A program made the position numbers and the translations under genes. The notes under the pieces were generated by a model. The model did no database searches. It saw nothing but the letters and a program-made list of their open reading frames with translations, and was not told where the DNA came from. This document shows positions 10,305-20,831 of a stretch of DNA of 64,000 bases, piece after piece. Numbering within the stretch: the stretch's first letter is position 1; every line of letters begins with the position of its first letter. Source of the stretch: Telopea speciosissima (Eukaryota > Streptophyta > Magnoliopsida > Proteales > Proteaceae). Location: assembly GCF_018873765.1 (NCBI RefSeq), contig NC_057924.1, forward strand, positions 18,347,542 to 18,411,541, written 5' to 3'.

Positions 10305-10425
10305 TTCTCTATGCCGCAGCGCAGCTTGCGCTCAGACTCATGAACCTACCATTCAGGGGGGCAGGGTGGTCATTTCACCTACCCCCATGTGTCTGGGCAC
10401 AACCTGCGCCCTCGGCACAAAGAAC
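10305..10425 (+). repeat. Dispersed repeat, distant copy C
   Basis: It contains GCGCAGCTTGCGCTCAGACT, GGCAGGGTGGTCATTTCACC and CCCATGTGTCTGGGCACAAC with an AAAGAACATTT end. This has the same block layout as the repeats at 9089-9280 and 9440-9625 but is more diverged. Confidence 0.35.
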
Positions 10426-10429
10426 ATTT

Positions 10430-12800
10430 GGCCTAAAATAAAATAAGGGAGGAGAGAAAAAATATATATTTTTGGCCCAAATAAGGAGTGCAGACTAGTT
10501 CTGCAGAGTACCCAAGCCCTCTTGAATTCCCGAACAAAATTCTAAGATCCCATAGGGGGTTTCATCTTTTTCCCAATTTTTCGAAAATTTCTCTTTCTCT
10601 CTCTCTCTCTTCTTTTCTATGGATTATTCCAGTTTTTTCTTTCTTCTTTTATTTGAATGATGGATGGTATTTATAGGCGTAGAATGCATTTTGGTGCACG
10701 TTAGTGTGCGTAAATGCACGTTTGCAAAGTGTGGCGGCGCATGTTAGCCTTCTAGCTTGTGGCCTACACACTTTAGCATTGTGTGCCAATGCATGTTAGC
10801 ATACGCTAGTGCATGGTCTGTGAGGCGCATTTTAGCAATATGCACCGATTATGCAAAGATCCGACCGTCAAATTCTAACATGGAGATCCGGCCATTAGAT
10901 TCCAGTATTCAATATATCGTTAGAAAGGTTTTTCCGTGTACTATCCAATGATGCAAAGATTGACAGGAACACCGCCAAAACTATGCTCAAAGAGGGGGTT
11001 CCCAAAAATCTTAATTTGCATAAAATAATGGCCAAATGATATCGTCTTTGCACCAGAGCCTAAACGTGCTCTTTAAATGATGAAATGAAAGACCAAAACC
11101 AACATTGTTGGAGAAAGTAAACAATACTTCCTGGATTAAACTGAGATCAAGCTTCACCAATCAACAATTATACCATGGACAAACCAGTCATTTATTTGTT
11201 GTTTGATATTTGGGAGAGATGTTAGACTCAATTCCCCATTGTCTAGAGTGTCCTAAAGGTTGACAAATTTTAGTGTCTAAAGGGGGTTGTGGCGCCAGTG
11301 GCTTGCCACATGGCAACCCCTGGTTGGCCTAGTTTGCTTAGAAATGCTAATTTTGGCCAAAAAATCCAAAAGACTGTAGACATTGAATTTTGTCACCACC
11401 CGACAATGATGACAACCAAACATGTACAGATGACGTCTTTCTCATATCACCCAAAACCTGTAAAAACACCCACAAAATGATCAGGTATCACCGGAAGACT
11501 AGACAAAGCCAAACAGAGCCAACCGAGGGCTAGTGGCGACATCGCCAAGAGTCCGACAGCACCTTCCAAGCTCCGACGGCGCTGACCAAAGCTTGGGTGG
11601 CACAACTGAGGGCTTTAAAGGCGTCACCGAACACCGGGGACCCAACACACACAAAAATCCTGGACAGTGATTTTACAAATGTCCATCCAGTCAGTGGAAG
11701 ACATTTGGAAGCTTTTATCTCGGTGGCTAAGATTTCGAGGAATGAATCAAAGAATCCACACACAGGGGCATGCCAATCATACAACCGCACACGGTTGAAT
11801 TCGGTTGCTCCACAATGAGCATCTGGCCCACAAGTGCATAACCAAATATTTATGGACCAGACACTACTAAACTATTACTATGGAATGACCATCTTCCTCT
11901 GTATTTGGGTGTTGTTTCTTTCGTGCTATGTATTACATACAACGCTTGTGTAAAATTTATACACCTTCTATTTTGACAGACTAAACAATGTTTTGTTCTT
12001 AACTAAGTGAATTGATATTTTGGAGTAAGGGTCCTTTTGTATTTGGTTGTTAAAAGGCCCCATAAATTGTCTCAGCTGTTCAGTGCATCAAACTTTTCCC
12101 AATATATTATTACCAAACAAGAAAAAAAAGTTAAATATAATACATGTTTTCTGTATTTAATTAAAAAAACATATAAAAAGCACACAAAAAATGGCAGATA
12201 GTGGATTAAGAGAAATTATTTCTTTGTCAGTGATGAGATCTTCTGCCTAGTGGGTTATGGCTGGTTGAGACTTATTTACTTAATTGGCATAACAATTTCG
12301 TGTGACTATTTGACCATGTACACTTCCTATTTAACCGGGAATGGAAGAGATGAACTGAAAAAGTGCACAAGATTGCAAGCTGAGATGATTTCTTCAAACT
12401 GCTCTCATTTTCATTCTTTCCTACCTTTGACAATATCTTATCCACCTGGGGAAAATTAGCAATAAATTAAAGAGTTGTATATCTTATTTTTTAAGAATAT
12501 TTTAGAAAATTTGATCCAGTGGCAACATTTCATAGAACTAGGTGAACCGAAATTTATCATGAAAATTTATTCCCTTTTAAATAAAGAATAAAACATCAAG
12601 CTTCAAGACTAACAAGTATAATTTTTTTTGCGTAGAATTCATTTGAAGTGGCCTTAAACTTCTATCCTTAGGACACCCTACACCAACTTTGAAACTACAA
12701 AATTCAGGTCAACAACAAAGTATTTAAAGTGATCAAGGAAATCTCAGTTTTCTTTGAACTTTTCCTCGGAAATGATGGTTTTGTGTTAAGTTACTTGGGG
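10430..12800. other. No gene recognised
   Basis: There are only short frames without domains. At 10690-10850 there is a cryptically repetitive stretch rich in alternating purine-pyrimidine words such as GCATGTTAGC, GTGCACG and TGCATG. Positions 12240-12460 hold one longer frame (GYGWLRLIYLIGITISCDYL...) that I cannot assign. The base CTTAG at 12801-12805 is the left target duplication of the Tat element. Confidence 0.4.
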
Positions 12801-12805
12801 CTTAG
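12801..12805. repeat. Target-site duplication CTTAG, left copy
   Basis: CTTAG lies directly before TGATGAGTC (left LTR) and again at 25300-25304 directly after CAACA (right LTR). A 5-bp duplication is what Ty3/Gypsy integrases produce. It identifies the outer LTRs as the true ends of one insertion. Confidence 0.85.
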
Positions 12806-13675
12806 TGATGAGTCATGGATCTACCAAGCCAACCAGAGGTAACCATGTGGATGTGCTGAGACCAAACCCCAGAACCGAGCCGATCCCCCCAAGGTCGAGC
12901 CAAACCGGTCACCTGAAGAAAGGAAGCACTTCATTTCGTGCCAGGCCGAACACCGGGGCCGAACACTTAGCCTGCCGAGAACTGGGCCGAGCACCCGGTG
13001 CGCGGTGCAACACCTAGCGTAGGGCAAGGAAGTGATCTCCTCATCATGGCCAAATTCCATGGCCGAGGCGCAGGCTTGCCGAGCCCACTCAAGTCGGCCA
13101 TACGCAGAACACCATGGCTCGGCCGAGCTTCCGCGCATCCGAAGAAAAGTCCGTGCCACATGCGCAGAGGCCGAGGCCGAGCATTGAGGCCACAGCCGCC
13201 CAGGGCTGAGCACTGAGGCCACGGCCACCCGAGGTCGAGCCCTCCACAGAAGCTACCATAACGCCCCACCGGGGATCACGGTGCCACAACAGCACAACCC
13301 GAGAATCACGAGATAAGGATCGAACCACGATCCCACGAGATTCCGAATCGCTCTCCAATAAGGACTCTTACCTTAGTGAGAGTCTTACCCCGAAAATAAC
13401 TCTCCACTCCGCCCCGCGCGGAAGAGCCCTACCAACAGGGGACTCCTACCATACAAGGACTCCTCCAACCGGCTCACCTCATTCAATAAAATACTCAGGT
13501 ATGGAGCTCAAACGCTCATCTCGATTTTCACTAAGCTATTACGTTGTTGCACTGGAGACCTGACTTGAGCGTCGAAGAGTCCTAGGCCGAAGCCACACCG
13601 GCTCTCTTGCGCTCGCTTGATTTTTACAGGCTCATCCGTGGGTGAACATGGCGACGGAGGTTTTCACACGCAACA
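12806..13675 (+). repeat. Tat element 5' LTR, 870 bp
   Basis: Starts TGATGAGTCATGGATC and ends TTTTCACACGCAACA. It contains two copies of a 29-bp subrepeat (GAGCATTGAGGCCAC...) at about 13180-13240, and the block TACCTTAGTGAGAGTCTTAC followed by CTCCACTCCGCCCCGCGCGG. ATTCAATAAAATACTCAGG near 13480 is the decayed counterpart of the TATA-like CTATAAATACTC of the 3' LTR copies (24220, 25110). The short GC-rich frames on both strands of the LTR are not genes. Confidence 0.9.
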
Positions 13676-13746
13676 GATTTGACACCGTCTGTGGGATCGA
13701 CGTCAACTAGTCATCGTCGTTCCTGCCAATCCAAGGAGCGAAGATA
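13676..13746 (+). promoter_or_regulatory. Leader after 5' LTR, probable primer-binding region
   Basis: Directly after the LTR comes GATTTGACACCGTCTGTGGG. This corresponds to the TTTGGCGCCGTCTGTGGGA leader common in plant Tat elements, where reverse transcription is primed. I did not match it to a particular tRNA; the GGCGCC core has become GACACC here. Confidence 0.5.
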
Positions 13747-15900
13747 ATGGTGGTGCAAACAAGATCAGGACAGCACGGCTTTGCCTCGCTCGGAGATGAG
13801 CCGCAACCTGATAGGCAAGAGAGCCATTCACCACCCCCTGAAACGTCACGGCAAGGCACGATCAGGAGACCCCCGCGAGGGGGAGGAGCGCAGCCTAGCG
13901 TGGGAATGGCAGATGTGTGTTGGACATGACGACAGAAGGGCGGCCAAGGGACGATCCGAACCATCCAAGGCAAAATTTGCCGCCGCCACCACCCATGCCG
14001 AGAAATTTGGATCCGGAAGCTCCGGCGAACAATCGACAATTCATGGACGTTTAGCTTCAACTGCTGCATACCAATGAGATGCTGCGAACTTTAATGGGAC
14101 AGATGGCCCAGGGTGGGTTACTGGGCCAGCCGCCAGTTCCACCCCCCTTGGCACCAGTACTCATCGAGGGAAACTTGCAGCAGAATGGTGGCTGACGTCG
14201 GCCTGAGCTGAGCCGAGCTGAGCTGAGCCGAGGGGAGTCATCTCATCCACCCCGTCAAAAAACTCCTCCCCCGTGTCCTAACAGGAGCGCTCGACGGGAT
14301 GAGCAGGAGCATCGTCGGAGCCAGAGGGCCCTGTGAGAGATCGAACCAGCCACGTCGATAGCGAGAAGATCGGTATTTTTTTGTCGACTCAAAGAGGACG
14401 GGCAGCCGAGAGGACACTGAGAACAAGGGGACGGGCCAAATGGGCGAAGTGTTACGAGGTAAGGAGAAAGATCTTGCCATAGCCCCCAGCGTTGAAACCC
14501 GCTTCTCCAAGAAGAGCAACAGAGAAGCCCCCGCGGGTCTAACTTCCAAGTGGAAAGAGGAACAAGAAGGGGTGAGGCTGACCGAGCCGACCAGAATGGT
14601 CGACCTTAACGGGACGACCGAGCGAACTGATTTTGACCTGAGGGGTAAAATGGTAGACCTCGGCCTACTAAAGAAGATAACTCACACCGAGCTGACGAGC
14701 CGAATGGCTGAGCACCCGAAACCTAGCTGGAAAGGAGATTGCGAGAATTGGCTGAACAGGTTGAGGGGTTGAAGAAACAGGTGACACCGGATGCCTACTC
14801 ACTGACAGACGGTAGCCTTATCCTCCCGAGAGCATGACTGCACCATTACCGATCGGGTTCAAGCAGCCTCCCTTCGACCAATATGATGAAACCACGGACC
14901 CAACGGACCACATCAATTACTTCAACGCGATGATGACCATGTATGGGGGATCGAAATCGTCTCTTACCAAGCTTTCCATTTGTCTCTCAAGGGCACGGCG
15001 ACCTCATGGTTCTCCTGGTTGCCGCCGTACTCCATAACAAGCTTTGCTCAGCTCTGCTGAGCTTTTATCATGCGCTTCTAGAGTAGCATGAAGCACAAGA
15101 CGATGAAGGTCAACCTCCTTAGCATGAAGCAAGTGCCTGATGAGTCAATCCGAGCGTTCATCTTGCTTTTCAACAAAGAGTCCTTAGACATCAAGGATTT
15201 GGATGAGGCCACGACCCATACTGCGATGAGCAACGAACTCACTGACATGGACCTCATCAAGGACTTGGTCCGAAAGCCGACCAAAAACATGGTTGAGCTC
15301 TTAGAGAGGTGCAACGAGTTTGCAAATATGGCGGAGGTGCTCTAAACCCAGAAGGGGAACGAAGGCAGTGCCGAGAAGAAAAGGCCGACGACTAATGACC
15401 GCAAAGATGAAAAGCAGCCCAAGACTGACCACCGAGCTCAGGGCCCCGATTACACCCCACTCAATACCTCACGTAAGGAGATTTTGACGCAAATACAGGA
15501 TGGTAGGTACATCCGTTGACTCCGATCGATGCAAGCCTGGGTCATTCCGAAATCCCAATAAGTATTGTCAATTCCACAAGGACACCGGTCACGGCACCGA
15601 GGATTGTTATCAACTGAAAAGATAAATTGAAGAACTGATAAAGGCAAGGCACCTGAAGCGATATGTCAAAGGAAGCCGAGAAGAATGTGGGGGTTGGCGA
15701 CCCGAGGATAGCGATAGGAGAAAGGTCGAGCCAAGGATAGATGGCAGAAGGGCCGAACACAACGAGCCCAAGGACGGAACCGAAAGGAAAGATGATGGAT
15801 TCGGGTAGAGCAATGACAAGGGGGCCCCCATATACACCATCCTTGGGGGCCCCGGACAAGAGTCCACATGAAAGGCCAAGGCGAATGCGCAGTTCGTTGG
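13747..15900 (+). pseudogene. Tat gag remnant
   Basis: A possible start at 13747 (MVVQTRSGQHGFASLGDE) is followed by a proline/arginine-rich stretch and, after frame changes, by recognisable gag blocks. These are WKGDCENWLNRLRG near 14730, IGFKQPPFDQYDETTDPTDH near 14845, the capsid-like blocks FSWLPPYSITSFAQ near 15015 and MKVNLLSMKQVPDESIRAFI near 15103, and the zinc-knuckle-like [17 protein letters not shown] near 15570. Stops fall at about 14772, 15058, 15343 and 15519 among others. The protein would coat element RNA in cytoplasmic particles; as it stands it cannot be made whole. Confidence 0.8.
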
Positions 15901-15910
15901 GGTCGCGGAG

Positions 15911-16231
15911 ATGCCGAGCAAAAGGTCAAAGTCCGAAGCAACAATCTCCTTCACCAAGGCCGACCTTGAAGGAATAAGTTTGCCTCACGATGATGCTTTG
16001 GTGGTGCAGGTGGAAATTGCGAGGAGACCCGTTCATCGGGTATTGGTCGACACGAGCTCATCAGTGGACCTTGTGTCGCTAGACGCGTACCGATTATTTG
16101 GCTTTGGCGATGATGCACTCAAGCCAAAAGGAACTTCCCTCCATGGGTTCTCGGGGGCCGCTGCCACAATCAAGGGCTCAATTAACCTAGTAGTCACGTT
16201 CGAACAAGCTCCATGTCAAGCGACGATCTAA
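15911..16231 (+). pseudogene. Tat aspartic protease remnant
   Basis: The frame contains VEIARRPVHRVLVDTSSSVD, the retropepsin active-site region, followed by LFGFGDDALKPKGTSLHGFS and GSINLVVTFEQAPC. The catalytic triad is normally D-T/S-G; here it reads D-T-S, so the glycine is lost. A stop at 16229-16231 separates it from the continuation (FMVVRSMVAFNAILGRP-like words in another frame). The family processes the gag-pol polyprotein by self-cleavage. Confidence 0.75.
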
Positions 16232-16510
16232 GTCAAATTCATGGTAGTACGGTCGATGGTGGCTTTCAATGCCATACTCGGCCGCCCATTGCTGATCTCT
16301 CTCTAAGCCATAATCTCACCAATGCATTTAAAGATGAAGTTCCCCACGGAGAATGGCATCGGAGAAATTCAAGGTGGTCAAAAGAAAGCCCGGGAGTGCT
16401 ACGCTGCCTTCGTCAAGCAAAACAAGGGGAATGTCCGAGGAATGGCAATGTGCGTCGAGCACCTCCCTGAAGACTAGAGGGATGAGCTCAATGAAAGGCG
16501 CAGAAGACCC

Positions 16511-18000
16511 ATGGAAGACCTCATCCCATTCTCCCTCAGCGATGAAGATCCAACGAAGATAGTACAACTCGGATTATTACAGAGCGAAGAACAAAGGAAT
16601 CGGCTCGAAAACTTCTTGAAGGTGAATGGTGACGTCTTCGCCTGGTCAGCCGCCGATATGCCGGGCATACCGAGGCACATAGCTGAGCACCAACTCCATA
16701 TGGATCCGAGCCAAAAGTCGATCCAACAAAAGAGAAGGAACTACGCCCTCGATCGACAACTTACGATCAGGGAGGAAGTGGAAAAGCTCCAACGATCAGG
16801 GTTCTTCCAGGAAGAAAAGTTCCCGACTTAGTTGGCGAACGTCGTCATAGTTCCCAAGCCAAATGGGAAGTGGAGGATGTGCATTGACTATACTGACCTC
16901 AACAAGGCGTGCCCGAAAGATGAGTACCCACTGCCTTGGATCGATCTATTGATAGACGCTACTGCCGGGCACGAGATGCTGAGCTTTATGGATGCATACT
17001 TCGGCTATAATCAAATTCTAATGCACGAAGAGGACGAGTCCTACACGGCTTTCCGAATCAACCAAGAAAATTTTTGCTATAAAGTTATACCGTTCGGATT
17101 GAAGAACGTCAGAGTAACGTACCAGCGGTTAGTGAATCACATATTTCGTGAACAATTCGATAGAAACATGGAAGTTTACGTCGACGACATCCTATTGAAG
17201 AGGTTGAAGCCGAGCATCATTTGGCCGACCTAGAAGAGGCCTTAGGCATGCTGAGGAAGAATCAAATGAAGTTGAACCTCGTAAGGTGTACTTTCGGTGT
17301 AACCTCAAGGAAATTCCTTGGTTTCATGGTCTCCATACGAGGTATCGAGGTCAACCCGACAAAGATCAAAGCAATTCAAGAGATGAGCCCTCCAAGGACA
17401 ATCCGAGAAGTACAAAGGCTGAACAGAAGAGTAGCGGCGCTAGCATGGTTCATGTCAAAATCAGGTGACAAGTGTCTCACATTCTTCAAAACTTTGAAGA
17501 ACATTCGAAGCCCGAAGGATTTCAAATGGACCAACGAGTGCCAACAAGCTTTTGAAGACCTGAAGAAGTACTTGGAGAATCCGCCTCTACTCTCCCAACC
17601 CAAGCCTAAAGAAGAACTTCAAATTTACCTCGCCGTGACCCCGGTCGCAGTCAGCGAGGCACTGGTCAGGGAGGAGGGCCGAGCATAAAAGCCCATATAC
17701 TACATTAGTCATGTTCTCATCAATGCCGAGACTAGATACTCCAAGTTTGAGAAGGTAGCATTTGCCCTCGTCATGGCCGCAAGGAAGCTGAGGCCGTATT
17801 TTTAAGCTCATCCAATCACGGTGTTAACCAATCAACCCCTCAAGAAGATACTACACAAGCCAGATGTGTCGGGTTAGTTGATCGCGTGGGCAGTAGAGCT
17901 AAGAGAGTATGACATAAGCTACCAGCCGAGGATGGCGATAAAGGGACAAACCCTGGCGGATTTCTTAGCGGAATGCATTATACCCGACCCCGAGGTGCAG
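16511..18000 (+). pseudogene. Tat reverse transcriptase and RNase H
   Basis: Successive blocks are DVFAWSAADMPGIPRHIAEH, VVIVPKPNGKWRMCIDYTDL, NKACPKDEYPLPWIDLLIDA, FMDAYFGYNQILMHEEDESY, the palm YVDDILLK at about 17176-17200, and FLGFMVSIRGIEVNPTKIKA. The RNase H side follows (PLLSQPKPKEELQIYLAVTP, ALVREEGRA, RYSKFEKVAFALVMAARKLR). In-frame stops occur at 16829 (TAG) and 17686, and there is a frame shift just after YVDD near 17200. The active-site aspartates of RT are kept. The connection then leads into the second RNase H. Confidence 0.9.
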
Positions 18001-18039
18001 GATGCTGAATCAACGATAGAGGCTGAGGTTGAGCCCGAA

Positions 18040-18440
18040 GCCGAACATTCGTGGGTCATGAATGTTGATGGTTCGAGCAATTTCGACGGATGTGGAGTGG
18101 GCTTGATGTTGGTTAGCCTCGAGTGTTTCTGCATCCAATACGTCCTAAGATTCAAGTTCCCACCCTCAAACAATGAGGTCGAATACGAAGCCCTCCTAGC
18201 CGGGCTCCGAGTCAGCAAAGCCATAGGGGTCAATCGACTAAAAGTACGGAGCGACTCGCAACTTGTCATCAACTAAGTCAACGGCGAGTATGAAGCAAAG
18301 GATGAAAGAATGGCAGCATACCTGAGCCGAGCCCGAGCAATGATCTCAGAGCTCGAGCACTTTGAAATGATCTGAGTACCGAGGCAAGAAAATGTTGTGG
18401 CTGACTCCCTCTCACGGTTGGCCGAGGCCAACCTACCAAA
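18040..18440 (+). pseudogene. Second (archaeal-type) RNase H
   Basis: WVMNVDGSSNFDGCGVGLML starts a second RNase H fold, with EYEALLAGLRVSKAIGVNRL, the aspartate block KVRSDSQLVIN and, after a TAA at 18274, VNGEYEAKDERMAAYLSRAR and VADSLSRLAEANLP. A second RNase H after the normal one is a diagnostic trait of Tat-clade elements. Stops at about 18274 and 18373 break it. Confidence 0.85.
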
Positions 18441-18479
18441 TTTGAGCTGATCTGTATACATAGAGATTCTTGAGAAGCA

Positions 18480-19770
18480 GTCCCTATAGGAAGAAAGTGT
18501 GAAGCACATAGAGGAAGACGGGCAGACCTGGATGGACCCGATCGTCAACTACTTGGAAAATGATCAACTCCCAGAGAATCGAGACGAAGCAAGGAAAGTC
18601 AAGATTCGAGCAACAAAGTATACAATGATCTACGGAGTATTATACAAGAGAGCTATCTCGGCTCCTCTCCTTCGATGCCTCGGACCGAAAGAGGCCGAGA
18701 GTGCCTTGGCCAAAGTGCACGAAGGAATATGCGGGAGCCACATGGGTGGCTGAGCATTAGCATACAAGATACTTTGGCAAGGTTTCTATTGGCCGAGAAT
18801 GCAAGAAGAGGCCATGAAGTACGTCAAGACGTGCGAGAAGTGCCAGTTGTTCGCATCAATTCTGAGCCTACCTGCAACAAAGCTGAACTCGATGTTGAGC
18901 CCGATCCCTTTCGCCATGTGGGGGATGGATATTCTTGGAGACTTTACCCCGGCATCCGAAAATCGAAAGTACTTGGTTGTTGCCATCGACTACTTCACTA
19001 AGTGGGTCGAGGCCGAACCCCTGGCCACCATCACCAAGAAGAACATGGAGAAGTTCTTCCAAGACAAGGTCATCTATCGGTTCGGGCTACCCAAAGTGCT
19101 CATCATGGACAATGGTGCGCAATTCAACAATCAAAGCTTCTGAGAGTTCTGTAAGCACTTTTACATAGATTTTTGCCCAGTGTCAGTCGCTCATCCGCAA
19201 GCTAATGGATAAGTAGAGGTGTCGAACCGAACACTGCTATCGGGGATCAAGAGAAGATTGGATGAGGCCAAAGTAAGGTGAGTGGAAGAACTCCCGAACG
19301 TCCTGTGGGCCTATCAGATGATAGTAAGAACACCCATGGGAGAAAGCCCGTTTTGGCTAGCATACGGCACTTAAGCCCTCACCCCGGTGGAGGTTAAGGC
19401 CTCATCGCATCGAGTGCTCAACTTTGACGAGAAGACATATGAAGACGGACTCAGGGCCAATCTTGATTTCCTTGATGAAGTCCGAGAGAATGCTTTGCTT
19501 CGGAACACAACTTACCAACAGAAGATGGCAAAGTACTACAACTCGAGAGTAAAGGAGCGGCATTTTTGCCAAGGAGACGTCATCCTCAGAAAGCTCAGCG
19601 CGTCCCAGCCAAAACAGCAAAGAAAGTTAGCGCCAAATTGGGAAGGACCGTATATAGTCTCCAAGAAAATTCGCCCAGGGACATATCGCTTGCAGACTTT
19701 GGGGGGCATGAAGATACCGAGGCCTTGGAACTCGGAAAATTTGAAGAAATTTTTTCAATTAGTATTTTGT
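18480..19770 (+). pseudogene. Tat integrase
   Basis: The zinc-binding part (AKVHEGICGSHMGG, then ALAYKILWQGFYWPRMQEEA and CEKCQLFA) is followed by the catalytic core: WGMDILGDFTPASENRKYLV (first D), LIMDNGAQFNN (second D) and HPQANGxVEVSNRTLL (E). The C-terminal region AKYYNSRVKERHFCQGDVIL, KLAPNWEGPYIVSKKIRPGT, then YRLQTLGG resembles the usual GPY/F module. Stops occur at 18751, 19141, 19210, 19279 and 19372. The D-D-E residues themselves are still present. Confidence 0.9.
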
Positions 19771-19911
19771 TCAGTTCGGCACAGTCCGAACTCCTATGTT
19801 CTCGGCCTCAACCTCAACTTTGTATGGTCCAGCTCGGACGTTCCTTCCAGTTTGAAAGTCAATAAATTAAGATTCTCCTCCATTCTATAGTTTGTTTCGA
19901 GTAAAAAACAT

Positions 19912-20275
19912 GCCGAGTCATAAGACCAGTCCTTATAGACTGGCCGACGTTGAAGGCCGACCCTCATAGGTCGGCAGCCGAGTCATAAGACCAGTCCTTA
20001 TAGACTGGTCGATGTTGAAGACCGACCCTTATATTTTGGCAGCCAAGTCGTAAGACCAGTCCTCATAGACTGGCCGACGCTAAAGACCGATCCTTGCAGA
20101 TCGGCAACTAAGTCATAAGACCAATCCTTATAGGTTGGCCGATGACGAAGACCGACCCGCATAGGTTGGCAACGAAGTCATAAGACCAATCCTCATAAGT
20201 TGGCCGACGCCAAAGACTGATCCTCATAGATCGGCGATCAAGTCATAAGACCGCCCCTTATAGGCTGGCGAGTTG
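19912..20275 (+). repeat. 65-bp tandem array, 5.6 units
   Basis: Units start at 19912, 19977, 20042, 20107, 20172 and 20237, exactly 65 bases apart, each beginning GCCGAGTCATAAGACC or a close variant. Each unit contains two imperfect dyads, GACCAGTCC...GGTTGG/ACTGG-like and CCGACC...GGTCGG-like. The array starts about 150 bases after the end of the integrase, where Tat-clade elements typically carry tandem repeats. The exact period with clear base divergence indicates expansion in the element before or after insertion. Confidence 0.9.
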
Positions 20276-20831
20276 ACGAGGCTAATTCTTGCCAGGGCCG
20301 AGCCGAACAAAGGCTAAAACCAAGCAAAAAACCTCCAAGTCAAGGAGCTCAGCCAAGCCAACAACTCGGTTACATGGCCCAACATGCTAGCCGACCCGAC
20401 CTGGAAGCTAAAACTAACGAACGGGTCAAAGGATCGGGACAGTCGAGAGCTCGGCCACGGTCCTCCTTTGCATGCTACTGCCAGATAGCAAGGCTGATCC
20501 GACAGCTAGGGACAAAATCGTTAAGAATTACCAAGTCCTTGACCTCTGCTGAATGGACGAGCTGACCGTTCGGTCTCGACGCTCGGGCAAATAGAATAAC
20601 ATTGACAAAAAATAAAAAGGATTACTGAGCTCAAACACTTAGATAAATTTGGAGAAAAAAGATGTTCCATTCATTCTAGGCCGATGGCTCGGCGCGGTAC
20701 AAAAAGGAGCCATTCGGCTTGGTACATACAAAAGGAAAAAAGAAAGGAGGAAGAAAAATTGTCAAAACCCCGAGCACGGGGACATGTACATCAAAAAAAA
20801 ATAAAACAAAAAGAAGAAGAAAAAGGGTCAT
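20276..20831 (+). other. Tat untranslated spacer
   Basis: GC-rich sequence between the 65-bp array and the 3' end of the antisense gene. It holds only short frames, and the A-rich tract at 20740-20830 may be the antisense gene's 3' untranslated side. No further domain seen. Confidence 0.4.

Noticed and set aside
10690-10850. Possible Z-DNA or promoter element
   Set aside because: The alternating purine-pyrimidine words are irregular and no gene lies next to them; noted only as cryptic simplicity.
12821-13358. Several overlapping GC-rich frames on both strands
   Set aside because: They lie inside the Tat LTR, recur in the two 3' LTR copies with frame differences, and have no start context or domain.
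14238-14549. Minus-strand frame of 103 codons in the gag region
   Set aside because: Shadow of the GC-rich gag sequence; no domain and no support in other frames.
15450-15957. Overlapping minus-strand frames of 65-115 codons
   Set aside because: Antisense shadows of gag/protease; the real antisense gene of the Tat element lies at 20832-23171.
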